A stretch of 9,382 nt of DNA from Robiginitomaculum sp. (GCA_021647805.1 JAKITZ010000088.1:1-9382); one strand, 5' to 3'; counted from the stretch's first letter, positions 1-7,148 are shown. Numbers and translations: made by a program. The notes: generated by a model not told the origin, from the sequence alone.

Positions 1-567
1 GTTTCAATCCCACCAAATAGGGATCGTCTACCACTTGTTGTTTTAGGTTCTCCTGGCGGGGCAAGCATGGTCATGCAGGATCCCGACCGACAGCCAAGCT
101 CCGGTTCATTGGTTTTGGAAACCGTTGACTATGACCGCCAAGGCGGCGTGATTTTTGCGGGCAAGGCTGAACCCGGAGTGACAGTTCGGGTTTTCTCAGA
201 TGATGTCATGGCTGGGGAAACCAGAGCCGATGAAAATGGTAGATGGGTAGTGATCAGTCGTAATCCGATTAGTGTTGGAGTTCATAAATTACAGATTGAT
301 CAGGTCGAAGCAAATGGCCGGGTAAGTGCGGTTTTGGTTTTGCCATTTGAACGAGCTGATCCGCAGACAATTGCAACAGCAGGGGATGGGGCGGTTATTG
401 TACAACCAGGTAATTCTTTATGGCGTATTGCCAGAAAACTTTATGGTAGCGGCTGGCAATATACGGTTATTTACTCGGCAAATGCCGATCAAATTCAGGA
501 TCCGGACAAAATTTACCCGGGGCAAGTTTTTGCAATACCGCAAATAAGCCAAGAAAACCCAGAATAA
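1..567 (+). CDS. Ig-like and LysM domain envelope protein, 3' part (start lies before the window)
   Basis: The frame is open from base 1 to the TAA at 565-567, giving 188 visible residues. The ATG at 67 is therefore probably an internal methionine: the codons before it read as ordinary protein (VLGSPGGASMVMQ). The middle third resembles a small beta-sandwich Ig-like repeat (AEPGVTVRVFSDD, then GETRADENGRW), a type often placed before LysM in alphaproteobacterial proteins. The C-terminus, about residues 132-179 of the visible part, is a LysM module (VIVQPGNSLWRIARKLYGSG and YPGQVFAIP). LysM modules bind the N-acetylglucosamine chain of peptidoglycan, so an envelope or periplasmic location is likely. 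The missing N-terminus should carry any signal peptide or membrane anchor. No catalytic domain is visible. It lies 39 bp before the exporter gene on the same strand and could be co-transcribed with it. The LysM call is firm; the role is unknown. Confidence 0.85.
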   Translation, partial: VSIPPNRDRLPLVVLGSPGGASMVMQDPDRQPSSGSLVLETVDYDRQGGVIFAGKAEPGVTVRVFSDDVMAGETRADENGRWVVISRNPISVGVHKLQIDQVEANGRVSAVLVLPFERADPQTIATAGDGAVIVQPGNSLWRIARKLYGSGWQYTVIYSANADQIQDPDKIYPGQVFAIPQISQENPE

Positions 568-580
568 CAGGCTTGTTATT
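563..580 (+). terminator. AT-rich hairpin overlapping the LysM gene stop codon (weak terminator candidate)
   Basis: The arms AATAACA (563-569) and TGTTATT (574-580) are perfect 7-bp inverted repeats around a GGCT loop, followed by TTAGTAATTTT. The stem has a single G-C pair and the following T-run is interrupted. It would be a poor intrinsic terminator and may only mark the mRNA end weakly or allow read-through into the exporter gene. Confidence 0.25.
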
Positions 581-606
581 TTAGTAATTTTGACCATGTT
601 GTCTTT

Positions 607-2436
607 ATGCGGCATATGAATCAAAATCCAGAAAACAATCAAAGTGAAGATGCCCAAAAAGAAGGTGGTATCGGCTTTGCCTTGCGGCGGGTTCTTGCGT
701 TGTTACTAAAGCCGGAATTAGCCAAATACAGACCATTAATGGTGCTGGCAATTTTGCTAACATTGGTGGCTAAAGTGTTTTCTGTTATGTCACCTGTTTT
801 CTTTGGTAATGCAATAAATTCTTTGGCCGATGGTGGCGGTGAATTGGTGGTAAGATCATTGATCTTCATGTTGCTTGCATGGTCAATATCACGGTTTTTA
901 GCAGTAGCATTCCCGCAATTACGTGATGCGTTCTTTGTGGTTATCAGTCTGGCAGCAGTTCGAATTACCGCAGTAGAGGCTTTTTCCCACGCAAGCTCTC
1001 TTTCATTACAATTTCACCTTACCCGCAAAGCTGGGTCATTAAATCGGATCATTGAACGCGGCTCAAATGCTATAGAGTTTTTGATGCGATTTTTGGCGTT
1101 TAATATTGTTCCAACGCTAATCGAATTGATTATGGCAGCTACTGTTCTGGCCATAAGGTACGGTGTCTGGTTTTCGGTTATAGCGGTGGCAACCGTTGGT
1201 TCTTATACGGTTTTTACCTTATGGATTACAGAATTGCGGGTAAAGCAAAGACGAAAAATGAACAAGGCAGATAATGAAGTTCGTGGCTTATCTGTTGATT
1301 CACTGACAAATTTTGAAACGGTTAAGGCGTTTGCAACAGAGCAGCGTGAAGCAAATCGTTTTGGGGTAGCGCTTGGAGTTTACAATAAGCATTATATCAA
1401 AGTAATGCGGTCTTTGAATTTATTGAATACAGGACAAGAATTTCTTATGGGAGCCGGGGTGTTTACCATCGCATTGCTGGCCGCATTCATGGTTCGTGAT
1501 GGTGGTTTGCAAGTTGGTGATATGACGGCTGTTGTATTGATATTGCTCAATATTTATCGGCCGCTTGGAATTCTAGGGTTTGCTTGGCGTGAGATAAAAC
1601 AAGGCGCTGTTGATTTGGAAAATCTTGATCAGTTAGTTGCGAAAAACCCGGATATTGCCGATCTGCCAGACGCGCCTGATCTGAGATTGCAAGAGGGAGA
1701 AATAGTTTTTGAGGCCATCAGTTTTACCCACCAAGGAAGAAGTGATGGCATTAAAAATATCAGCTTTAAAGTGCCTGCCGGAGCCAAGGTTGGCATTGTT
1801 GGCTCAAGTGGTGCCGGCAAATCAACAATCTTGAAATTATTATTCCGATTCTATGACCCTAAACATGGGCGGATACTAATCGATGGCCAGGATATAGCGA
1901 CTGTTAAGCAAAACTCTCTTCGCCAAAGCTTAGGCTTAGTACCGCAGGATGTTGCGCTTTTTAATGATAGCTTGCGTTTCAATATAACTTATGCCCGACC
2001 ACAAGCCACTGAAGAAGAAATAGCAAGGGCATTAGAAAAAGCACACCTTACCGAGTTTATTGCTAGTCTACCTGATGGTTTGAACACAAAAGTTGGTGAG
2101 CGAGGGTTGAAATTATCAGGTGGAGAAAAACAACGTGTAGGAATTGCACGGGCAATCTTAAAAGACCCCAAAATACTAATACTTGATGAAGCGACCTCAT
2201 CATTGGACAGCTCTACTGAACGTGAAGTGCAGTCTGCTTTGAAGGATGCCGCCAAAGGAAGAACTAGTTTAGAAATTGCCCATCGATTATCAACTATTCA
2301 AGATGCAGATTTGATTTTGGTTATTGAAGATGGAACAATAATAGAGCAAGGCACTCACGAGCAACTGATAACCATCAATGGTTTTTATGCCAATATGTGG
2401 CAACATCAGTCGGAACGGAAGTCACTAGATATATAG
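607..2436 (+). CDS. atm1: Atm1-type ABC exporter (ABCB7/HMT1 family), fused permease and ATPase
   Basis: This is a 609-residue inner-membrane half-transporter expected to act as a homodimer. Atm1 proteins export glutathione-based thiol or metal conjugates and, in mitochondria, support cytosolic iron-sulfur assembly. The permease part (about 44-322) has roughly six hydrophobic segments. It carries two Atm1-like stretches: FHLTRKAGSLNRIIERG (136-152) and LNTGQ (273-277), the latter matching the glutathione-pocket region of the family. The ATPase has Walker A GSSGAGKST (399-407, K405), Q-loop Q447, signature LSGGEKQR (503-510), Walker B ILILDEAT (523-530, E528) and H-loop H559. FRFYDP and the LFNDSLRFNI stretch are also Atm1-like. 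Glu557 sits where V or I is usual (LEIAH). Starts at 607 and 616 are both possible; neither has a clear Shine-Dalgarno sequence. The family call is firm; the substrate is not shown. Confidence 0.92.
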   Translation: MRHMNQNPENNQSEDAQKEGGIGFALRRVLALLLKPELAKYRPLMVLAILLTLVAKVFSVMSPVFFGNAINSLADGGGELVVRSLIFMLLAWSISRFLAVAFPQLRDAFFVVISLAAVRITAVEAFSHASSLSLQFHLTRKAGSLNRIIERGSNAIEFLMRFLAFNIVPTLIELIMAATVLAIRYGVWFSVIAVATVGSYTVFTLWITELRVKQRRKMNKADNEVRGLSVDSLTNFETVKAFATEQREANRFGVALGVYNKHYIKVMRSLNLLNTGQEFLMGAGVFTIALLAAFMVRDGGLQVGDMTAVVLILLNIYRPLGILGFAWREIKQGAVDLENLDQLVAKNPDIADLPDAPDLRLQEGEIVFEAISFTHQGRSDGIKNISFKVPAGAKVGIVGSSGAGKSTILKLLFRFYDPKHGRILIDGQDIATVKQNSLRQSLGLVPQDVALFNDSLRFNITYARPQATEEEIARALEKAHLTEFIASLPDGLNTKVGERGLKLSGGEKQRVGIARAILKDPKILILDEATSSLDSSTEREVQSALKDAAKGRTSLEIAHRLSTIQDADLILVIEDGTIIEQGTHEQLITINGFYANMWQHQSERKSLDI

Positions 2437-2438
2437 CT

Positions 2439-4037
2439 TTATGGTTGTACGGTTTTTGGTGCCGCAGCTAATACCTCTGCATCAACATGGTTGGTGAACT
2501 TGTCAAAATTCTTTACGAACATTTCTACCAATTCGGCAGCTTTTTCATCGTAAGAATTTGTATCGTTCCATGTTCCTCGTGGATCAAGAATGTTTGTACT
2601 AACTCCGTTTACTTCCACCGGAACCATGAAGCCGAAATTTGAATCTTTGCGGAATTCAGCCTTGTTCAACGAACCGTCTAAAGCTGCTTTAAGTAAGGCG
2701 CGGGTTTCGCGTATCGGCATACGGTGTCCGGTTCCGTGCGGGCCACTTGTCCAGCCAGTATTTACCAACCAGCAATTCACATTTTCACGAGCAATCAAAT
2801 TCCGTAATAAATTGCCGTATACAGATGGGTGGCGAGGCATGAACGGTGCGCCGTAACAGGCAGAAAATGTTGCTGTTGGCTCGGTAACGCCTTTTTCAGT
2901 GCCGGCTACTTTTGCGGTATAGCCGGACAAAAAATGGTACATGGCTTCAGAAGGGGTCAATTTGGCTATCGGTGGTAATATGCCAAAAGCATCTGCAGTT
3001 AACATGATTAGGTTTTTTGGTTGACCACATCTGCCAGTGGAACTGGCATTAGGGATTGAAGTTAGCGGATAAGCTGCCCTGCTGTTTTCAGCCAAACCTG
3101 CATCATCAAGATCAAGCTCTCTGGTGTCTGGATCCATTACCACGTTTTCAAGAACTGTACCCCACATTCTTGAAGTGGCATAAATTTCCGGCTCGGCTTC
3201 TTCGGACAAGCGGATCATTTTGGCGTAACAACCGCCCTCAAAGTTAAATAATCCGTTTTCAGACCAACCATGTTCATCATCACCAATTAAAGTACGATTC
3301 GGATCGGCTGATAGGGTGGTCTTACCTGTACCTGACAGTCCAAAGAAAATAGCTGAATCGTCATCATCGCCAACATTAACCGAACAGTGCATCGGCATGA
3401 CACCGGCTTTAGGCAATAAATAGTTCAAGATTGAGAATACAGATTTCTTAATTTCACCGGCATACGAAGTTCCACCGATCAAAACCAATCGCTTTTCAAG
3501 ATTTACCGCAACAATAGTTTCAGATTCGTCTCTAGATCCGTGACGAGCTGCGTTTGCTTTGAAATTTGGGAAATCAATTACAGTAAATTCTGCCGCAAAG
3601 CCTGCATAATCGCTAGTGGCAGGAATACGCAACAAGTGACGAATGAATAATGAATGCCAAGCAAATTCAGTAACTATTTGCACAGGTAACCGATGATCCA
3701 AATCAGCACCACCAAATAACTCTTGAACGAACAACTCTTTATCTAAGGCAAAATCTTTGAAATCCTGCCATAGGTTTTCAAAGTTCTTAGCTGTCATTGA
3801 GGCGTTGTTTCCCCACCAGACGGCGTTTTCCGTGGTTTCGTCACGGACAATAAACTTATCTAGTGCTGAACGTCCCGTGTGAACGCCTGTTTCAACCACT
3901 AATGGCCCGCCTTGTGCTATTTTGCCTTCGCCGCGTGCAACACTGGTTTCGTACAGTTCGGCATTAGTCCAATTGCAATTCATCGTCTTAGACACTAATC
4001 CAAGTTTCTCGATAGTAGCTGGAATTGATTTGTTCAC
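2439..4037 (-). CDS. pckA: Phosphoenolpyruvate carboxykinase (ATP)
   Basis: This cytosolic enzyme converts oxaloacetate and ATP to phosphoenolpyruvate, CO2 and ADP, the first committed step of gluconeogenesis. Numbered from the GTG start (532 residues, normal for the family) it has the substrate-binding arginine in TGRS (R56), Y192 and K198 in SYAGEIKKS, H217 in MHCS, Walker A GLSGTGKT (233-240, K239), the metal-site GDDEHGW (252-258, D254) and R320. These match the known E. coli active-site residues, so it should be active. I chose GTG at 4037 because AGGAG lies 7 nt upstream (4045-4049). The frame extends to a TTG at 4058, which would put that Shine-Dalgarno inside the gene. It is convergent with atm1 (2 bp between stop codons) and divergent from the acyl-AMP ligase gene. 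Such a neighbourhood fits a gene switched on during growth on acids or fatty acids, but no regulator is encoded here. Confidence 0.97.
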   Translation of the reverse strand: MNKSIPATIEKLGLVSKTMNCNWTNAELYETSVARGEGKIAQGGPLVVETGVHTGRSALDKFIVRDETTENAVWWGNNASMTAKNFENLWQDFKDFALDKELFVQELFGGADLDHRLPVQIVTEFAWHSLFIRHLLRIPATSDYAGFAAEFTVIDFPNFKANAARHGSRDESETIVAVNLEKRLVLIGGTSYAGEIKKSVFSILNYLLPKAGVMPMHCSVNVGDDDDSAIFFGLSGTGKTTLSADPNRTLIGDDEHGWSENGLFNFEGGCYAKMIRLSEEAEPEIYATSRMWGTVLENVVMDPDTRELDLDDAGLAENSRAAYPLTSIPNASSTGRCGQPKNLIMLTADAFGILPPIAKLTPSEAMYHFLSGYTAKVAGTEKGVTEPTATFSACYGAPFMPRHPSVYGNLLRNLIARENVNCWLVNTGWTSGPHGTGHRMPIRETRALLKAALDGSLNKAEFRKDSNFGFMVPVEVNGVSTNILDPRGTWNDTNSYDEKAAELVEMFVKNFDKFTNHVDAEVLAAAPKTVQP

Positions 4038-4044
4038 GGAGTTA

Positions 4045-4049
4045 CTCCT
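4045..4049 (-). promoter_or_regulatory. Shine-Dalgarno AGGAG that sets the pckA start
   Basis: On the minus strand AGGAG is followed by a 7-nt spacer and GTG (4037-4035). This is the best ribosome site in the region and favours the GTG over the TTG 21 nt further upstream. Confidence 0.75.
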
Positions 4050-4103
4050 GTTAGTCAAAACTTAATAGTTTGGCGGCTGATTACTCGGCTTTGTGACTTG
4101 TGT

Positions 4104-4122
4104 CCACCCTTGGTGGTTTTTT
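4104..4122 (+). terminator. Small hairpin with T-run in the pckA upstream region
   Basis: CCACC (4104-4108), loop CTT, GGTGG (4112-4116) and then six T (4117-4122) form a compact terminator-like structure reading on the + strand. It could stop antisense transcripts leaving pckA toward the acyl-AMP ligase gene. Alternatively, on the minus strand it could be a leader hairpin of the pckA mRNA. The stem is only 5 bp, so chance is possible. Confidence 0.35.
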
Positions 4123-4128
4123 GTGAGT

Positions 4129-4140
4129 TTTACATGTAAA
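4129..4140. promoter_or_regulatory. Perfect 12-bp palindrome, possible operator between divergent genes
   Basis: TTTACATGTAAA is a perfect palindrome about 90 bp before the pckA start and about 140 bp before the acyl-AMP ligase start. Its place in a divergent intergenic region suits a site for a dimeric regulator acting on one or both genes. I do not recognise it as the site of a named regulator. A second imperfect inverted repeat, ATTGT-TC-ACAAT, lies at 4190-4201. I found no convincing -35/-10 pair on either strand; TAAAAT at 4231-4236 is the best -10-like hexamer for the + strand. Confidence 0.3.
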
Positions 4141-4265
4141 TGGTAGTTTAGAACCTAGTTGTTTTGTTTTTATCAAAATTAAAACTTTTATTGTTCACAA
4201 TTCGTAAGCAAACTTTATGTGATTAAAAACTAAAATATGCTACTCGGTATGAGTATGCAGTATAC

Positions 4266-4270
4266 AAGGG
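4266..4270 (+). promoter_or_regulatory. Shine-Dalgarno-like AAGGG that favours the ATG at 4279
   Basis: AAGGG lies 8 nt before ATG 4279. The in-frame ATGs at 4237, 4249 and 4255 have no purine-rich site upstream. The TAAAAT at 4231-4236, if a -10 box, would start the mRNA after 4237, which also argues for 4279. Confidence 0.5.
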
Positions 4271-4278
4271 CAAGTAAG

Positions 4279-6027
4279 ATGCAATCACCAACACCAACAG
4301 CTAGTGGCATAGCCATGCGGTTTGCGGATTTCTCGACCTTGGGCGAGGCACTGGATTATGCTGCAACAGGGGATAGTGGAATAAACTTTTATTCAGCCCG
4401 AAAAGGCTTGGAGGTGGTTTTACCTTACCAAGAATTACAAAAAAGAGCCCGTGATTTGGCAGCAAAATTATTGGGCAGTGGTCTGAAGCCCGGTGACAGG
4501 GTGGCGATGGTTGCTGAATCCGATGCTGACTTTGTTATAATGTTTTTTGCATGCCAGTATTCTGGACTGTTACCTGCACCGTTGCCGTTGCCGGTGGCAT
4601 TTGGTGGTAAAGATGGCTATATTGAACACATAAGGCGTATCGCTTTGGTCTGCGGTGCTAATGCAATCTTTTGTCCCGATGACTTGTCCGATTGGATTGA
4701 ACAATCCGCGCAAACCCTTGATCTTGTTTGGAGTGGTTCTTTAACAAAGTTTCTGGAAACTCATACTATTACTTCTGAACTACCTGAAATTGACCCCAAT
4801 GGGTTGAGCTATTTACAGTTCTCTTCAGGAACCACGCGCTTTCCTCTAGGTGTTGAAATTAGTCATAAGGCGTTTATGGCCAATGCTAGATCTATTGTTT
4901 TACATGGATTACAATTAAATGAGGGGGATCGCACCTGTTCATGGTTGCCATTTTATCATGATATGGGTTTGGTTGGGTTTCTTCTTACTCCTCTTGTAAC
5001 GCAACTCAGCAATGATATTTTGCCGACGAGAGATTTTGCCCGAAGACCTTTAATTTGGCTTAAAATGATTTCTGATAATCGTGCTAGTATATCATTCTCA
5101 CCTAGTTTTGGCTATGATTTGTGCGCAAGGCGTGCGGCTAAGGCAAACCTTGATCACCTTGATTTAAGTTGCTGGCGAGGTGCGGGCATTGGCGGTGATA
5201 TGATCCGTGTTGCGGTATTAGATAGCTTTACTGAGCGTTTTGCAAAAGCCGGTTTTTCTGGAAACTCATTGATGCCAAGCTATGGAATGGCGGAAACAAC
5301 TTTAGCAATTAGTTTTGCGCCATTAGGCCAAGGGGTGGTTTATGATACGGTAGATTTGAATCTTTTAGATACAGCTAAAAAAGCAGTCACTGTTGATAAA
5401 AATGATGGTATTGCGTCTCGTGAATTTGTTTTGTGTGGGCCTGTGTTGCCGGAGCATAAGCTTGAGGTAAGAGATGAGGCCGGTAAGGTACTTGGTGAGG
5501 CCGAAGTAGGGCGTATTTTCGTTGCAGGCCCCAGTTTGATGACCAAATACTTTCGCAATGAAGGTGAAACCTCTTGCGTATTGGCCGAAGATGGTTGGTT
5601 GGATACTGGCGATCTTGGATACTTAAGAAACAATCAAATAGTTATTACAGGACGAGCTAAAGATTTAATTCTAGTCAATGGTCGCAATGTCTGGCCGCAG
5701 GATCTTGAATGGTCGGCGGAAAATGGTGTCGATGGTTTGCGTTCTGGCGATGTTGCCGCATTCTCTATTGATATTGATGATCATGAAGAAGTGATTTTAT
5801 TGGTTCAGGTGCGTATTTCTGATCAACAACGACGTGACGATTTACTGCGAGGCATTGAAGGTCTGGTGAATGCTCAATATGGTTTAACAACACAGGTTGT
5901 TGGTGTTCCTCCACACTCTTTACCGCAAACATCCTCGGGGAAGTTAAGCCGCTCCAAAGCCCGCAAAATGTATCTTGATGGAACTTTTGAGGAATTGCGT
6001 CGCAAAAAAGAAACTGCTCTAAATTGA
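4279..6027 (+). CDS. aasR: Fatty acyl-AMP ligase / acyl-ACP synthetase, AasR-like (ceramide pathway)
   Basis: This ANL-superfamily enzyme activates a fatty acid with ATP to the acyl-adenylate and passes it to a carrier. Residue numbers count from the ATG at 4237; subtract 14 for the chosen 582-residue form. Motifs are the P-loop FSSGTTRFPLGV (195-206), SYGMAETT (348-355), DGWLDTGDLGYL (452-463), GRAKDLILVNGRNVWPQDLE (472-491) and catalytic K569 in SSGKLSR. TRFPxGV in place of TGxPKGV, WLPFYHDMGLVG, and GRNVWPQDLE point to the fatty acyl-AMP ligase branch rather than ordinary acyl-CoA synthetases. No carrier or reductase domain is fused. Its stop overlaps the start of an epimerase-like SDR. 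In Caulobacter a ligase (AasR) and such an SDR (CerR) sit beside serine palmitoyltransferase and its carrier, so I infer it acylates that carrier. The enzyme class is firm; the pathway is inferred. It could serve another lipid or ketide pathway. Confidence 0.85.
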   Translation: MQSPTPTASGIAMRFADFSTLGEALDYAATGDSGINFYSARKGLEVVLPYQELQKRARDLAAKLLGSGLKPGDRVAMVAESDADFVIMFFACQYSGLLPAPLPLPVAFGGKDGYIEHIRRIALVCGANAIFCPDDLSDWIEQSAQTLDLVWSGSLTKFLETHTITSELPEIDPNGLSYLQFSSGTTRFPLGVEISHKAFMANARSIVLHGLQLNEGDRTCSWLPFYHDMGLVGFLLTPLVTQLSNDILPTRDFARRPLIWLKMISDNRASISFSPSFGYDLCARRAAKANLDHLDLSCWRGAGIGGDMIRVAVLDSFTERFAKAGFSGNSLMPSYGMAETTLAISFAPLGQGVVYDTVDLNLLDTAKKAVTVDKNDGIASREFVLCGPVLPEHKLEVRDEAGKVLGEAEVGRIFVAGPSLMTKYFRNEGETSCVLAEDGWLDTGDLGYLRNNQIVITGRAKDLILVNGRNVWPQDLEWSAENGVDGLRSGDVAAFSIDIDDHEEVILLVQVRISDQQRRDDLLRGIEGLVNAQYGLTTQVVGVPPHSLPQTSSGKLSRSKARKMYLDGTFEELRRKKETALN

Positions 6028-6971
6028 ATCCTGAATGCCGAATTGCATTAACTGGGGCTACCGGGTTTTTAGGCTCGCATGTTGCACAAATTCTTACTGC
6101 AAAAGGATTTAAGTTAAGTGCTTTAGTTCGTGATCCAAAAAGAGCCGAACATCTGCAAGTAAAAGGCATGAGGATGGTAGCAGGGGATTTATTCGATGCT
6201 AAAGCCTTGCAAGAATTAGTACGTGATTGTTCTTGCATAGTGCATATTGCTGGAGCAATCAAAGCAAAGTCTGGCAAGGAATTATTGCAAATTAACAGTG
6301 GTGGTACTGCAAATTTGATCAAGGCTTGTGCTGTTAGTAATCCGCAAATTCGTTTTGTTCATATATCATCAGTGGCAGCACGAGAACCGCAATTATCTGA
6401 CTATGCCAATAGCAAATTCGCCTCTGAAATAGAAGCAAGAAGGCACAATGGAGCCGTAGCTATAGTCAGGCCAAATGCTGTGTATGGCCCAAATGATCGG
6501 GAGACTTTACAGGTTTTTCAAGTGGCGAATGGATTGTTTCACCCTGTATTGGTAGGTTCGGCGGCTCGTATAGCAATGATCCATGTTGCCGATGCGGCCA
6601 AAGCCATCACGGCTCTTTGTTATGATGATGCTCCAACAGGCTTGTTCGAGATTAGCGATGCAATATCTGCTGGTTATAGTTGGACGGAAATATCGCAAAC
6701 GGCAGTAAGTTCTGTTGGTGGAAAATATCGTCCGGTAAGGGTACCTAAGTGGTTATTTCATACAATCGGATTTATTTCTGAATATATTGGGAAATTGCTG
6801 GGGCAACCAGCAATACTTAACTCTGGAAAGGTTCGTGAAATTTTGCATGGGGACTGGAGCGTGCAAGCTGATTTACAAATTCCACCAGAAATATGGAAAG
6901 CAGAAATTGATCTTGAAACCGGCTTTTGCAATACTGTTAAATGGTATCGAGAACAGGATTGGCTAAAATAG
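6024..6971 (+). CDS. cerR: Extended SDR / NAD(P)-dependent epimerase-like reductase, CerR-like (3-oxo-sphinganine reductase)
   Basis: This 315-residue protein begins directly with a Rossmann fold: TGATGFLGS (10-18, G11/G14/G17). Catalytic residues are visible as SSVAAREP (S115/S116) and YANSK (Y127, K131), followed by RPNAVYGPNDRE (149-160), typical of extended SDRs. No signal peptide is seen; 244-260 is moderately hydrophobic and could lie on the membrane. The start is a TTG at 6024 whose TTGA overlaps the stop of the ligase gene, so translation is probably coupled. The next methionine comes after the nucleotide-binding glycines, so a later start is unlikely. In Caulobacter an epimerase-annotated protein of this kind (CerR) reduces 3-oxo-sphinganine during ceramide synthesis and is encoded next to the acyl-ACP synthetase AasR. 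The pairing here supports the same job. The SDR class is firm and the substrate is inferred; a sterol- or sugar-type substrate cannot be excluded from sequence. Confidence 0.8.
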   Translation: MNPECRIALTGATGFLGSHVAQILTAKGFKLSALVRDPKRAEHLQVKGMRMVAGDLFDAKALQELVRDCSCIVHIAGAIKAKSGKELLQINSGGTANLIKACAVSNPQIRFVHISSVAAREPQLSDYANSKFASEIEARRHNGAVAIVRPNAVYGPNDRETLQVFQVANGLFHPVLVGSAARIAMIHVADAAKAITALCYDDAPTGLFEISDAISAGYSWTEISQTAVSSVGGKYRPVRVPKWLFHTIGFISEYIGKLLGQPAILNSGKVREILHGDWSVQADLQIPPEIWKAEIDLETGFCNTVKWYREQDWLK

Positions 6972-7000
6972 TCGATATTTTTTATGGATTTTGTATACTG

Positions 7001-7102
7001 CATCGACCCAAAAAGTGGGTATGGAGCAATCCTAGTAAAAGTGGGAACCGGTTTTATGGCAAAGGGTTGCGACCACTAAGACCGGTTTCCTGTAAGTTGA
7101 TG
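7001..7102. repeat. Palindromic intergenic element between convergent genes
   Basis: Three nested pairings lie in about 100 bp. The outer arms are CATCGAC (7001-7007) and GTTGATG (7096-7102), 7 bp with one G-U. A small hairpin is ACCCA-AAAAG-TGGGT (7006-7020). The main stem pairs GGAACCGGTTTT (7044-7055) with AAGACCGGTTTCC (7078-7090), with one bulge and one G-U. The core AAAAGTGGGAACCGGTTTT (7037-7055) resembles, from memory, a dispersed palindromic repeat common in Hyphomicrobiales and related genomes. GTATACT stands on both sides (6993-6999 and 7118-7124) and could be a target duplication or chance. Lying 3' of both cerR and the DUF455 gene, it may serve as a bidirectional transcript end. 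There is no long T-run, and no gene is seen in 6972-7148. Confidence 0.55.
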
Positions 7103-7148
7103 GATCCAGAAGATAAAGTATACTAAAAATAGGGTTTAGTTCAGTATT

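Noticed and set aside
67..69. ATG 67 as the true start of the LysM protein
   Set aside because: The frame is open back to base 1 with protein-like codons and there is no Shine-Dalgarno sequence, so the gene most likely begins before the window.
590..595. TTGACC as a -35 box for atm1
   Set aside because: The matching -10 would fall inside the coding region, and the hexamer there is not TATAAT-like.
4237..4278. Longer N-terminus for the ligase from ATG 4237
   Set aside because: There is no ribosome site before 4237, 4249 or 4255, and a TAAAAT abuts 4237; 4279 has AAGGG at 8 nt. It cannot be excluded completely.
5765..6322. 185-residue minus-strand open frame opposite the ligase/SDR junction
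   Set aside because: The opposite strand carries two well-conserved enzymes, and this translation shows no family pattern and is cysteine-rich in the way of antisense frames.
6941..7126. 61-residue open frame crossing the cerR end and the intergenic element
   Set aside because: It starts inside cerR in another frame, has no Shine-Dalgarno sequence and no recognisable protein pattern, and it runs through the palindromic arms.
6972..7148. A tRNA or small RNA gene, or a missing acyl carrier gene, after cerR
   Set aside because: No cloverleaf, no DSL-type carrier motif and no suitable frame is present; the pairing is explained better by a palindromic repeat.
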